A stretch of 64,000 nucleotides of DNA, taken from NCBI RefSeq assembly GCF_025673445.1, contig NZ_JAOVQN010000002.1:310001-374000 (forward strand), written 5' to 3'. The notes beneath the pieces were generated by a model, which ran no database searches, was not told the origin of the DNA, and was given only the letters and a program-made list of their open reading frames with translations. This DNA comes from Ruegeria_B marisflavi (GTDB lineage Bacteria; Pseudomonadota; Alphaproteobacteria; Rhodobacterales; Rhodobacteraceae). Of this stretch, positions 16,503 through 25,440 are shown in pieces. Both the position numbers and the translations under genes were made by a program. Numbering within the stretch: the first letter of the stretch is position 1; each line of letters opens with the position of its first letter.

Positions 16503-17128
16503 GGCATGTCCTTTGCGGGCAGGGGGATCAGTTGGGTTTCCATCAGGCCTGCGAACCGATCCACCATGCGCGCGAGGTAGGCCGGATCCGATACAAACTT
16601 GTCATGCAGGACCAGGCCGCGCAGGAAGTTCCGCGTCATGCTCCACAAAAGCTCCGCATCGTCCGGATCTTTGCCCGATCCGCGATAGGCCCGGTTGATC
16701 GAGCCGCGGCTTTGTGCGTCCCAATCGTGCAGGCGTTGCTCAAGCAGGTGATAAAGCTCCTTGTCGGTCCGGCAGGCTACAAGGATTTCAACCATCGCGC
16801 GCCCGCCGGCCGAGTTCACCACCTGACCCCAGGCGCGGGTGATCAGCGCGCGCACCGGTTCGGGTTGATCGGCGCTGGCGGCGCGGCGTTCGACCGGTCC
16901 CAGAGCGTTGGCCAAGAGCTCCATCGCGGTCGCCGCGACCAGCGCCTGCCGGGTCGGAAAGTGGTGGGTGATCGCCCCGCGCGACACGCCCGCCTTGGCC
17001 TGGATGCGGGCAAAGGTGGTTTCGGCATAGCCGAGCCGGTCGAGACAAGTGATCGTGGCACGAACAATCCTGGCCTGCATCGCCTTCGAGCGCTGATCTT
17101 GGGGGGTGGGTTTGTCGCTGTCGCTCAT
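16499..17128 (-). CDS. TetR-family regulator of the acyl-CoA cluster
   Basis: A 209-residue repressor-like protein with an N-terminal TetR helix-turn-helix (RLGYAETTFARIQAKAGVSR then GAITHHFPTRQALVAA). The C-terminal domain is variable and probably binds an acyl-CoA. It is divergent from the AtuA-like gene and overlaps the acyl-CoA dehydrogenase gene by 4 bases. Two palindromes in the 92-base divergent gap (17157-17172 and 17188-17205) are good operator candidates, so it probably controls both directions. Confidence 0.85.
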   Translation of the reverse strand: MSDSDKPTPQDQRSKAMQARIVRATITCLDRLGYAETTFARIQAKAGVSRGAITHHFPTRQALVAATAMELLANALGPVERRAASADQPEPVRALITRAWGQVVNSAGGRAMVEILVACRTDKELYHLLEQRLHDWDAQSRGSINRAYRGSGKDPDDAELLWSMTRNFLRGLVLHDKFVSDPAYLARMVDRFAGLMETQLIPLPAKDMP

Positions 17129-17156
17129 GTTCCGTCACGTCACGGGTTTTTTCGTT

Positions 17157-17205
17157 GACCAAAGCTTCGGTCGAAGGCAGCTTAAAAACAGAACGGGCGG
17201 TCTGT
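17157..17205. promoter_or_regulatory. Candidate TetR operators in divergent promoter
   Basis: Two dyads between the tetR and AtuA-like genes. GACCAAAGCTTCGGTC (17157-17172) is palindromic except for one base pair, and ACAGAACGGGCGGTCTGT (17188-17205) has perfect ACAGA/TCTGT arms. The second ends 15 bases before the AtuA-like ATG, where a bound repressor would block transcription. The assignment is by symmetry and location. Confidence 0.55.
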
Positions 17206-17220
17206 AAAGAGCCCATCGGG

Positions 17221-19005
17221 ATGACGGGGAAAGGACGTGGCGTGACAGGTGTGTTGAGGATTGGCGGCGCCAGTGGGTTTTGGGGGGAGGCGCCTCATGC
17301 CACGGCGCAACTTCTTGATGCCGGGGTTGATGTGCTGGTTTACGACTACCTGGCCGAGATCACCATGTCGATCATGGCGCGGGCACGGCTGAAGGACCCC
17401 GCGCAGGGATACGCCAGTGATTTCGTGACCGAGGCGATGGGACGGAACCTGACCGCGATCGCCTTGGGCGGCGTGCGGGTTCTGTCGAACGCCGGGGGCG
17501 TCAACCCGGCTGCTTGTGCTGCGGCCCTGAGGGAGAAGATTGCCGCGGCGGGGTTGCCGCTCAAGGTGGCGGTGGTCGAAGGCGACGACCTGATGTCGCG
17601 CCTTGCCGAGTTTTCCGACTGTACCGAGATGTTCACCGGGGCGGCGATGCCTCCTGCGGAGCGCATCGCCTCGATGAATGCCTATATCGGCGCAGGCCCG
17701 ATCGTGGCCGCGCTGCGGGCCGGGGCCGATATCGTCATCACCGGGCGTTGTGCGGACAGCGCGCTGACGCTGGCGGCCTGTATCCATCATTTTGATTGGG
17801 ACATGCACGCGCACGACCTGTTGGCGGCGGGCTCGCTTGCCGGGCACTTGCTGGAATGCGGCGCGCAGTCCACTGGCGGCAACTTTACCGATTGGGAAGC
17901 TGCGGGGGATATTGCGCGGATCGGCTATCCGATCGCCGAGGTTTCGGCGGATGGCGGCTTTGTCGTGACTAAGCCGGACGGAACGACCGGTATCGTTTCG
18001 CCCGCGTCGGTGGGCGAACAGATGCTCTATGAAATCGGCGATCCGCGCGCTTACCTGCTGCCGGATGTGGTTTGCGATTTCACCGGCGTGACGCTTGCGC
18101 AGGATGGGACCGACCGGGTCCGAGTCTTGGGCGCGCGGGGGCAGGCCCCGACCGGGCGGCTCAAAGTCTCGGTGACTTGGGCCGACGGATATCGCGGCGG
18201 CATGGTGTTCCAGATGACCGGGCGTGCCGCGCGTGACAAGGCGCGCGCTTTCGCACAGGCCGGGTTGGACCGCGCGCGGGCGCGGTTGAATGCGCTTGGC
18301 GCACCGGAGTATCGCGAGGTCTGTTTCGAAGCTTTCGGTGGAAGACACGGCGATGCCGGTGCCGAAGAAATCGCGTTCAAGGCCGCCGTTCGGCATGACG
18401 ATGCGCGGGCGGTGGGGTTGTTTCTCAAGGAACTGGTCGGGGCGGCACTGGCCACGCCGCCGGGGCTTCATTTCTTTACCGGAGGCGGGCGCCCGAAACC
18501 GTCGCCGGTGGTCGCGCTGTTCTCATGCCTGATCCCTGCGGCGGCGCTCACCTACAAGATCACCCTGGAGGGGACCGAGGTGGTGTATGATGCGCCGGAT
18601 CTGCCGCTGCGGGATATTGCCTTGGGGGCTCTGCAAGAGCCGGAGCCTGCTGAAGACGGGGTGGAGATGGATTCACGCCCGCTCGAGGACCTGGTCTGGG
18701 CGCGATCCGGAGACAAGGGAGACAGCGCCAATATCGGCGTGATCGCCCGCAACCCGGCGTATATGCCCTATATCTGGGCGGCCCTTGCACCCCAGGCGGT
18801 GCAGAGATTTTTCGCCGAAAAATCTCCGGCGGATGTCAGCCGTTATTACTTGCCCGGAACCCATTCGATGAACATCGTGATGTCAGCGGTTCTGGGCGGC
18901 GGAGGCGTTGCCAGCCTGCGAAATGACCCGCAGGGCAAGGCCTTTGCCCAGGAACTTCTGTCCCTGCCGGTTGCCATCCCGGCCGGGTTGATCCCGAACG
19001 CATGA
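17221..19005 (+). CDS. AtuA-like acyclic terpene utilisation protein (DUF1446)
   Basis: A 594-residue protein. Residues 8 to about 450 are DUF1446 (RIGGASGFWGEAPHATAQLL; ITGRCADSALTLAACIHHFD), and the C-terminal 120 residues are the small AtuA-associated domain (VWARSGDKGDSANIGVIARN). In Pseudomonas the AtuA protein is essential for growth on citronellol but its reaction is not established. A GTG at 17242 with AAAGGACGTGGC upstream is an alternative start. It heads a tight operon of carboxylase and hydratase genes. No AtuB, AtuG or AtuH homologue is visible here, so the substrate may not be a terpene. Confidence 0.85.
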   Translation: MTGKGRGVTGVLRIGGASGFWGEAPHATAQLLDAGVDVLVYDYLAEITMSIMARARLKDPAQGYASDFVTEAMGRNLTAIALGGVRVLSNAGGVNPAACAAALREKIAAAGLPLKVAVVEGDDLMSRLAEFSDCTEMFTGAAMPPAERIASMNAYIGAGPIVAALRAGADIVITGRCADSALTLAACIHHFDWDMHAHDLLAAGSLAGHLLECGAQSTGGNFTDWEAAGDIARIGYPIAEVSADGGFVVTKPDGTTGIVSPASVGEQMLYEIGDPRAYLLPDVVCDFTGVTLAQDGTDRVRVLGARGQAPTGRLKVSVTWADGYRGGMVFQMTGRAARDKARAFAQAGLDRARARLNALGAPEYREVCFEAFGGRHGDAGAEEIAFKAAVRHDDARAVGLFLKELVGAALATPPGLHFFTGGGRPKPSPVVALFSCLIPAAALTYKITLEGTEVVYDAPDLPLRDIALGALQEPEPAEDGVEMDSRPLEDLVWARSGDKGDSANIGVIARNPAYMPYIWAALAPQAVQRFFAEKSPADVSRYYLPGTHSMNIVMSAVLGGGGVASLRNDPQGKAFAQELLSLPVAIPAGLIPNA

Positions 19006-19018
19006 AGCGGAGAAACCA

Positions 19019-20638
19019 ATGGGCTTTGTCAGCCAAGTTGTGAAAGACAGCGAAACCTATGCCCGCAACCGCGCCGATATGCTGGCGCTGGTCGACCAGT
19101 TGCGTGCGCTCGAAGCGCGCCCCGTGGCCCTGTCCGAAGAGCGGCGCGAGCGGATGGAGGCGCGCGGCCAGATCACTCCGCGCGACCGGCTGGCGCGCCT
19201 GCTCGACCCCGGGTTGCCGTTTTTGCAACTGCACAGCCTTGCGGGCTACATGGTCGACACCTCCAACCCCGAAAAATCGGTGCCTGGCGCCTCGATAATC
19301 GTCGGCATCGGTTTCATTGCCGGGGTGCGCTGCATGATCGTGGTCGACGATAGCGGTATCAAGGCAGGTGCCATGGTCGAAATGTCCGGCGCGGCGTTTC
19401 TGAGCGCGCAGGAGATCGCGCTGAAGCAAAAGCTGCCCTTTGTCCATCTGGTCGAAAGCGCGGGCGCCAACCTGATGGAATACCGGGTGGAGTTCTGGGC
19501 CAATGGTGGCAAGCTCTTTCGCAATCTTGCCCGGTTGTCTGCTGCGGGCATCCCGAACCTCGCCGTGCTGCACGGGCCGTCAACGGCGGGCGGTGCCTAT
19601 ATGCCGGGGCTGGCCGATTATGTGGTCGGTGTAAAGAAAAACGGCATGGCCGCCCTTGCGGGTGCCGCCCTGGTGCATGCGGCGACGGGCGAGGTGGCGA
19701 ACGACCGTGAGCTGGGCGGTTCCGAGATGCATGCCCAGACCAGCGGTCTGGTCGAATACCTGGCCGAGGACGATGCCCACGGGGTCGAGATGGCCCGCGA
19801 GGTGATTGCCGCGATTGACTGGAACAAGACGCTGCCGCCGCGCCCCGACCGCACATTCGCCGCGCCCAGTTATGATATCGAGGATATCGCGGGGCTGGTG
19901 CCGACCGACTATCGCCAGCCCTATGACGTGCGCGAGGTGGTGGCGCGGATTGTGGACGGGTCCGAGTTCCGGGATTTCAAACCGCGCTACGGTGTCTCGA
20001 CCGTGTGTTTGCAGGCGGCAATCAACGGGATCGCCGTGGGGATCATCGGCAACAACGGGCCAATCGACCCGGCGGGCGCCACCAAGGCGGCGCAGTTCAT
20101 CCAGCTGTGCGGGCAATCCGACACGCCGCTCGTTTTTCTCAACAACACAACTGGTTACATGGTGGGCACCGCATATGAACAGGCGGGCATGATCAAACAC
20201 GGTGCCAAGATGATCCAGGCGGTGACTTCGGTCGATGTGCCGCGCATCACGCTCTACATTGGGGCGAGCTTCGGGGCGGGCAACTATGGGATGTCGGGTT
20301 ATGCCTATGAACCCGATTTCCTCTTCGCCTGGCCCAATGCGACCACCGGTGTCATGGGGGGCGAGCAGGCGGCGGGCACCATGGCGATGGTGGCGCGCGC
20401 AGGCGCCAATCGCAAAGGCGAGGAGATCGACGAAGACCGTCTGGCCAAGCAATCGGCGCTGATCGCGGCGCATTTCGACCGGCAGGCGGGCGCGTTCCAT
20501 ACCTCGGGCCGGTGTCTGGATCACGGGGTGATCGACCCGCGTGATACACGGCGGGTGCTCGGCTTTTGCCTTGAAACAGTGCGCGAGGCGCGGGCGCGCC
20601 GGGTCAAGCCGGGCAGTTATGGCGTGGCGAGGTTCTGA
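19019..20638 (+). CDS. Acyl-CoA carboxylase, carboxyltransferase (beta) subunit
   Basis: A 539-residue carboxyltransferase of the propionyl-/methylcrotonyl-/geranyl-CoA carboxylase group. The first crotonase-like half contains HLVESAGANLMEYRVEFWAN and LHGPSTAGGAYMPGLADYVV, and the second contains NNGPIDPAGATKAAQFIQLC and YIGASFGAGNYGMSGYAYEP, covering CoA and carboxybiotin sites. With the biotin carboxylase downstream it would carboxylate the gamma or alpha carbon of an enoyl- or acyl-CoA. Its stop overlaps the next ATG (TGATG). Substrate preference among methylcrotonyl, geranyl and other acyl-CoAs cannot be read from the sequence. Confidence 0.88.
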   Translation: MGFVSQVVKDSETYARNRADMLALVDQLRALEARPVALSEERRERMEARGQITPRDRLARLLDPGLPFLQLHSLAGYMVDTSNPEKSVPGASIIVGIGFIAGVRCMIVVDDSGIKAGAMVEMSGAAFLSAQEIALKQKLPFVHLVESAGANLMEYRVEFWANGGKLFRNLARLSAAGIPNLAVLHGPSTAGGAYMPGLADYVVGVKKNGMAALAGAALVHAATGEVANDRELGGSEMHAQTSGLVEYLAEDDAHGVEMAREVIAAIDWNKTLPPRPDRTFAAPSYDIEDIAGLVPTDYRQPYDVREVVARIVDGSEFRDFKPRYGVSTVCLQAAINGIAVGIIGNNGPIDPAGATKAAQFIQLCGQSDTPLVFLNNTTGYMVGTAYEQAGMIKHGAKMIQAVTSVDVPRITLYIGASFGAGNYGMSGYAYEPDFLFAWPNATTGVMGGEQAAGTMAMVARAGANRKGEEIDEDRLAKQSALIAAHFDRQAGAFHTSGRCLDHGVIDPRDTRRVLGFCLETVREARARRVKPGSYGVARF

Positions 20639-21432
20639 TGCTGCCAGTGTCCGAACACTACGAGTTGGAGCAGACGGGATCCTGGCTGACCGTCTGGCTG
20701 AACGAACCGCAGGCACGCAACCCGCTGTCGGCGGCGCGGGTGGGTGACCTGCTGACCCTGTGTGCGGCGTTGCAGGGCAGCGACCTGCGCGGCGTAGTTT
20801 TCCGCGGACGCGGCGGTGTGTTTTGCGCGGGGGGCGACCTGAAGGCGTTCCAGGCTGTGATGCAGGGCAAGGCCGGCCATGCCGATGTGGTCGCGCTCAG
20901 TCTGCAAGCGGCGGACCTGTTCGATGCCGTGTCCGGGTTGCCTCAGTTCACCGTCATGGCGGTCGAAGGCGCGGCGATGGCGGGCGGCCTGGGCCTTGCC
21001 TGTTGCGGCGACATGGTACTGGCGGAGGAAACCGCACGCTTTGCCCTGTCCGAGGTGCGGCTGGGGCTGACACCTGCACAGATTGCACCGTTTGTGGTGG
21101 CCCGGCTGGGGATGCGGACGGCACGGCGGCTGATGCTGTCGGGCGAAAGCGTCAGCGGAGAGACTGCGCGCGGTATCGGGCTGGTTGACCGGCTGGTTCC
21201 CGCAGGAAGCATGGACGTGGCTTTGGGTGATCTGCGCCGGGCCATGGCCCGGGTCGCACCGCAGGCCGTCACCACGATCAAGCGTCAGCTCTCGGGCCTG
21301 CCATACCAGTCACGCGATGAACAACGGCAATCGGCGGCCGAGGGGTTCGCCTCGGCACTGCTCTCGGCAGAGGCGCGCGAGGGCATTGCCGCATTCCTCG
21401 AAAAACGCAAACCCCTTTGGGCGGAGGGCTAA
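20638..21432 (+). CDS. Enoyl-CoA hydratase (AtuE/methylglutaconyl-CoA hydratase-like)
   Basis: A 264-residue crotonase-fold enzyme. Oxyanion-hole segments are FCAGGDLKAF and GAAMAGGLGLACCGD. The first crotonase Glu is kept (LSEVRLGL), but the second catalytic Glu position reads Arg (ARRLMLSG), as in many methylglutaconyl- and isohexenylglutaconyl-CoA hydratases. It would hydrate the carboxylated enoyl-CoA made by the flanking carboxylase subunits, as in the Atu and Liu pathways. It overlaps the upstream gene by one base and lies 4 bases before the biotin carboxylase start. Confidence 0.85.
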   Translation: MLPVSEHYELEQTGSWLTVWLNEPQARNPLSAARVGDLLTLCAALQGSDLRGVVFRGRGGVFCAGGDLKAFQAVMQGKAGHADVVALSLQAADLFDAVSGLPQFTVMAVEGAAMAGGLGLACCGDMVLAEETARFALSEVRLGLTPAQIAPFVVARLGMRTARRLMLSGESVSGETARGIGLVDRLVPAGSMDVALGDLRRAMARVAPQAVTTIKRQLSGLPYQSRDEQRQSAAEGFASALLSAEAREGIAAFLEKRKPLWAEG

Positions 21433-21436
21433 GACC

Positions 21437-23419
21437 ATGGCATTCGACACGATACTGGTCGCCAACCGGGGAGAGATCGCGGCGCGGGTAATCCGCACGG
21501 CGCGCGCGATGGGATTGCGCACGGTGGCCGTCTACACCAGTGCAGACGCCAGTTCCCCGCATGTGGTCCTGGCCGACGAAAGTGTCTGGATCGGAGCAGG
21601 CCCGGTCGGGGACAGCTATCTTGATGCAGGGCGCATTCTCGACGCGGCCCGACGGTCTGGCGCAGGCGCCATCCACCCGGGTTATGGCTTTCTGTCCGAA
21701 AACGCGGTTTTTGCACAGGCGGTGGCCGAGGCCGGGATGGTCTTTATCGGGCCCGATGCCCGCGCCATCGCGGCGATGGGCAACAAGGCCGGGGCCAAGC
21801 GGATGATGATCGCCGCCGGCGTGCCCTGTGTGCCGGGTTACGAAGGGGCGGAGCAGTCCGACGCCGCCATGACCCGCGCGGCTAAACAGATCGGCTTCCC
21901 CCTGATGGTCAAAGCGGCGGCGGGCGGAGGCGGGCGTGGTATGCGTCTGGTCGAACGGCCCGAGGTGCTGGAGCAGACATTGATGCGCGCCCGGTCCGAG
22001 GCGCTGGGCGCCTTTGGGTCTGACGAGTTGATCCTTGAAAAGGCCATCATCGAGCCGCGCCATGTCGAGTTTCAGGTGTTTGCCGATGCGCATGGCAACG
22101 TGATCCACCTGGGCGAGCGGGATTGCTCGGTCCAGCGTCGCCACCAGAAGGTTGTCGAAGAGGCGCCTTGCCCGGTGATGACGCCAGAGTTGCGGGCCAA
22201 GATGGGGGCGGCTGCTGTGGCCGCCGCGCGCGCGGTCGACTATCGCGGGGCTGGCACGGTAGAATTCCTGCTCGACGCCTCGGGCGCGTTCTACTTCCTC
22301 GAGATGAACACACGGCTCCAGGTCGAACATCCGGTGACCGAGATGGTGACCGGTCTTGATCTGGTGGAATGGCAGATCCGCGTGGCGCAGGGCGAGGCGC
22401 TGCCGCTTGGGCAGGACGATGTGCGGCTCGACGGGTACGCGATCGAAGTGCGGCTCTATGCAGAGGATCCGGCCAACGGCTATTTGCCCGCGACAGGCCC
22501 GGTGCTGCGCTGGCAACCGGCGACGGGGGCCGGTGTTCGGGTCGATGCGGGGATCAATGAGGGGCAGGACATCTCGCCCCATTACGACCCGATGCTGGCC
22601 AAGATCATCGCCCACGGTCCCACGCGCGAGGTGGCGCGGACCAGGCTCATCCGAGCTGTGAAAGAGACCGTTTTGCTGGGCACCGCAACCAACAGTGCCT
22701 TTCTGGCCGATGTTCTGGCGCTGGCGGAGTTCGCGGCGGGTGAAGCCACAACCGGACTTCTGGCGCGCTCCTGGCCGGATGGCTATGCCGGTGCAACGAA
22801 GGATCCAGAAATGGTGGCGGTGGCGGTGGCCGTTCTGATGCAACATGACCGTGATACCGCCCTCGCGCTGGCTGGCCACATTGCCACCGACCAGCTGGGT
22901 TGGTCGAGCGCGCCGGTGTTGCCGCGCGGACTGATGCTTGCGGTTGCAGACGATATCATCTCCTGCTCTGCTGGCGCCTTTGTCGGGGGCTGGCGGATCG
23001 GCGTTGCAGGGGAAGTGTTCGACGTTTCGCTGACCACCATGGGCGCCGGATTGCGTGCCCGGGTTGGCGAGGCGACCCATGACGTGATGGCTCATATCGA
23101 GGTTGATACCGTGTTCCTCGCAACCGGTGCACTGCGGTTTTCCGCGCGCCGCCTGCGTCCCGGCGCACGGGAGGACAGCGCACAGGTTGGCGGGCGCGTC
23201 ACCGCGCCCATGCCCGGGTTGGTACAGTCGGTTGCGGTCGAACCCGACACACGGGTCGGCAAGGGCGACATGCTGGCCGTGCTGGAGGCGATGAAGATGC
23301 AACACCAGATCGTTGCCCCTGTCGCGGGTTGTATCAGAACCGTGCATGTCAAGACAGGCCAGAGCCTTGCCGCCGGTGACATCATAATCGAGATCGAGGA
23401 AGAGGATACCGCCGAATGA
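21437..23419 (+). CDS. Acyl-CoA carboxylase, biotin carboxylase/biotin carrier (alpha) subunit
   Basis: A 660-residue subunit. The biotin carboxylase domain begins at ILVANRGEIAARVIRTARAM, with the ATP-grasp glycine loop KAAAGGGGRGMRLV and EMNTRLQVEHPVTEMVTGLD. The C-terminal biotinyl domain carries the target Lys in VLEAMKMQHQI about 40 residues from the end. Together with the carboxyltransferase at 19019 it makes a complete two-subunit carboxylase. The ATG at 21437 is chosen because the conserved fold begins there. It ends with an ATGA overlap into the nitronate monooxygenase gene. Confidence 0.92.
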   Translation: MAFDTILVANRGEIAARVIRTARAMGLRTVAVYTSADASSPHVVLADESVWIGAGPVGDSYLDAGRILDAARRSGAGAIHPGYGFLSENAVFAQAVAEAGMVFIGPDARAIAAMGNKAGAKRMMIAAGVPCVPGYEGAEQSDAAMTRAAKQIGFPLMVKAAAGGGGRGMRLVERPEVLEQTLMRARSEALGAFGSDELILEKAIIEPRHVEFQVFADAHGNVIHLGERDCSVQRRHQKVVEEAPCPVMTPELRAKMGAAAVAAARAVDYRGAGTVEFLLDASGAFYFLEMNTRLQVEHPVTEMVTGLDLVEWQIRVAQGEALPLGQDDVRLDGYAIEVRLYAEDPANGYLPATGPVLRWQPATGAGVRVDAGINEGQDISPHYDPMLAKIIAHGPTREVARTRLIRAVKETVLLGTATNSAFLADVLALAEFAAGEATTGLLARSWPDGYAGATKDPEMVAVAVAVLMQHDRDTALALAGHIATDQLGWSSAPVLPRGLMLAVADDIISCSAGAFVGGWRIGVAGEVFDVSLTTMGAGLRARVGEATHDVMAHIEVDTVFLATGALRFSARRLRPGAREDSAQVGGRVTAPMPGLVQSVAVEPDTRVGKGDMLAVLEAMKMQHQIVAPVAGCIRTVHVKTGQSLAAGDIIIEIEEEDTAE

Positions 23420-24543
23420 ACTCCGCACTTTGCCGCGAACTGGGGATCGAGTTCCCTCTCTTCGCCTTCAGCCATTGCCGCGACGTGGTTGCCGCCGTCA
23501 GCCGGGCCGGGGGCATGGGCGTGTTCGGGGCGGTGATGTACACGCCCAAGCAGCTCAGGACGGAACTGGAGTGGATCGACGCCAATTGTGGCGGCAAACC
23601 CTATGGCGTCGACCTGATCGTGCCAACCTCGATCCAGCGACGCCGTGCCAGCCTGACCGACGACCAACTGCTCGCCGGGTTGCCGGATGAACATCTGGCC
23701 TTTGTCGAGGCAACATTGGCCCAGGCTGGAGTTGGCAGCGACGATCTGGACGAACGCCGCCGGGCGATGCTGCATTTCTCGCATAATCTCGACAGCGGCG
23801 GGGCCGAGGAGATGCTGGATATCGCGTTCTCCTTTCCGATCCGCCTGATCGCCAATGCACTGGGCACGCCGCCGCAGATCATGCTGGACCGCGCCCGGGC
23901 CGCTGGCGTGCCGGTGGCGGCGCTTGTCGGGTCGAAAAAACACGCCGAGCGGCAAGTGGCCGCCGGTGTCGACATCCTCGTGGCTGCGGGCGGCGAGGCC
24001 GGCGGCCACTGCGGCGAAATCTCGACCATGGTGCTGGTGCCCGAGGTGGTTTCGGTCGCGGGCAACACCCCGGTGCTGGCGGCGGGCGGCATCGTCACCG
24101 GCCGTCAGATGGCGGCGGCCATGGCCATGGGGGCTTCCGGGGCCTGGTGCGGCTCGGTCTGGCTGACCACTGCCGAGGGAGAGCCAAGCCAGGTGGTCAA
24201 GGACAAGATGCTTACGGCTACGTCGTCCGACACGGTGCGGTCACGCTCGCGTACCGGCAAGACCTCGCGCCAGCTGAAATCGGCCTGGACCGAGGCATGG
24301 GAGGCGCAGGGCCCCAGCCCGCTGCCGATGCCGTTCCAGTCGCTGATCTCGGAACCAGCGCTGGCCCGGATCGAGAAACTGGCGCAAGGCGGACACCAGG
24401 GTGCGGCGGAGCTCGCCACCTATTGGGTCGGGCAGGGGGTCGGGTTGATGAACCAGATGACTTCGACCGCCGAGGTGGTGCAGGAGTTCAAGCGCGACTA
24501 CCTTGAGGCCGCCGAAAGGCTGATGGCGACACTGGAGGATTAG
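23416..24543 (+). CDS. Nitronate monooxygenase-family FMN protein
   Basis: A 375-residue TIM-barrel flavoprotein of the 2-nitropropane dioxygenase/nitronate monooxygenase family. The FMN-phosphate segment is VAAGGEAGGHCGEIST near residues 191-206, and later APVLAAGGI-like text reads TPVLAAGGIVTGRQMAAAMA. It overlaps the biotin carboxylase gene by 4 bases and is part of the operon. The family also contains trans-2-decenoyl-ACP isomerase-like (FabK) and other enoyl-CoA-active members, so in this acyl-CoA operon a role on a nitronate is not the only option. Confidence 0.82.
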   Translation: MNSALCRELGIEFPLFAFSHCRDVVAAVSRAGGMGVFGAVMYTPKQLRTELEWIDANCGGKPYGVDLIVPTSIQRRRASLTDDQLLAGLPDEHLAFVEATLAQAGVGSDDLDERRRAMLHFSHNLDSGGAEEMLDIAFSFPIRLIANALGTPPQIMLDRARAAGVPVAALVGSKKHAERQVAAGVDILVAAGGEAGGHCGEISTMVLVPEVVSVAGNTPVLAAGGIVTGRQMAAAMAMGASGAWCGSVWLTTAEGEPSQVVKDKMLTATSSDTVRSRSRTGKTSRQLKSAWTEAWEAQGPSPLPMPFQSLISEPALARIEKLAQGGHQGAAELATYWVGQGVGLMNQMTSTAEVVQEFKRDYLEAAERLMATLED

Positions 24544-24545
24544 AA

Positions 24546-25337
24546 ATGGAACAAGCAGGCGATTTCCTGGCCGAAAGCGAGGCGCTGGATGCGGTGCTAG
24601 CGGATGTCACCGGCTCGCAGTGGGAGGTGGTGACCCAGTTCAAGGGCTGGACCCTGAACGACGTGCTGGTCCATCTGCATTTCTGGAACCAGATGGCGGA
24701 CCTGTCGCTGACCGATGAGGTGGCGTTCCAGGCCCGATTGGCGGAAACCTTTGCCGGTATTGGCAAGAACGGTTTCCGCGCCACCGAAAACGCGATGATC
24801 ACTGAGCGCGGTGCAGACCTGCGCACCGCCTGGCGCGCGCTCTACACCGACATGGGTCGCCGCTGGGCGGATCTCGACCCAAAACGCCGGGTGAAATGGG
24901 CAGGCCCCGAGATGTCGGTGCGCTCGTCGATCACCGCACGGCAGATGGAAACCTGGGCGCATGGCCAGGAGGTCTTTGATATCCTGGGCGCCCGGCGGCA
25001 AGACGCAGACCGGGTCATGAACATCGTGGTTCTCGGCGTCAACACGTTCGGATGGTCATACAAGGTGCATGGCCGGGCTGTGCCGGAAGCCATGCCCCGG
25101 CTGGACCTCACCGCACCGTCCGGCGCGCTGTGGAGTTTCGGCGAACCAGGCGAGAACCGGATTTCCGGCCCCGCCGTGGAATTTGCCCAGGTCGTTGCCC
25201 AGACCCGCAACATCGCGGACACGTCCTTGCTGGTCCAGGGGTCCGTTGCGGCCGAGTGGATGTCGATCGCGCAATGCTTCGCCGGTGGCGCTGAAACGCC
25301 CCCCGCCAAGGGCGCGCGTCACCAGGTGACGCGCTGA
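24546..25337 (+). CDS. TIGR03084-family DinB/mycothiol-isomerase-like protein
   Basis: A 263-residue protein with the DinB four-helix bundle used by thiol-dependent, metal-binding enzymes. Likely metal ligands are the His residues in VLVHLHFWNQMA (near residue 40) and WAHGQEVFD (near residue 140). The family TIGR03084 has no known reaction; related maleylpyruvate isomerases use a low-molecular-weight thiol. It starts 2 bases after the nitronate monooxygenase stop, so it shares the operon. Its recurrence with AtuA-like and acyl-CoA genes would suggest a step in CoA-thioester catabolism, which is inference. Confidence 0.78.
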   Translation: MEQAGDFLAESEALDAVLADVTGSQWEVVTQFKGWTLNDVLVHLHFWNQMADLSLTDEVAFQARLAETFAGIGKNGFRATENAMITERGADLRTAWRALYTDMGRRWADLDPKRRVKWAGPEMSVRSSITARQMETWAHGQEVFDILGARRQDADRVMNIVVLGVNTFGWSYKVHGRAVPEAMPRLDLTAPSGALWSFGEPGENRISGPAVEFAQVVAQTRNIADTSLLVQGSVAAEWMSIAQCFAGGAETPPAKGARHQVTR

Positions 25338-25440
25338 CGCAAAAGGACGTTGCGTTGGATTCCCGGAACGCCGCGTCACCCCGATTGGCTTGAATCAGGC
25401 ATGGGCTTAGCCTGAGCACAAATTCAGATCGGAGAATGAT

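Noticed and set aside
21278..23428. A 716-codon open frame on the minus strand opposite the biotin carboxylase gene
   Set aside because: Antisense shadow: no recognisable domain, and the plus strand encodes every motif of the carboxylase.
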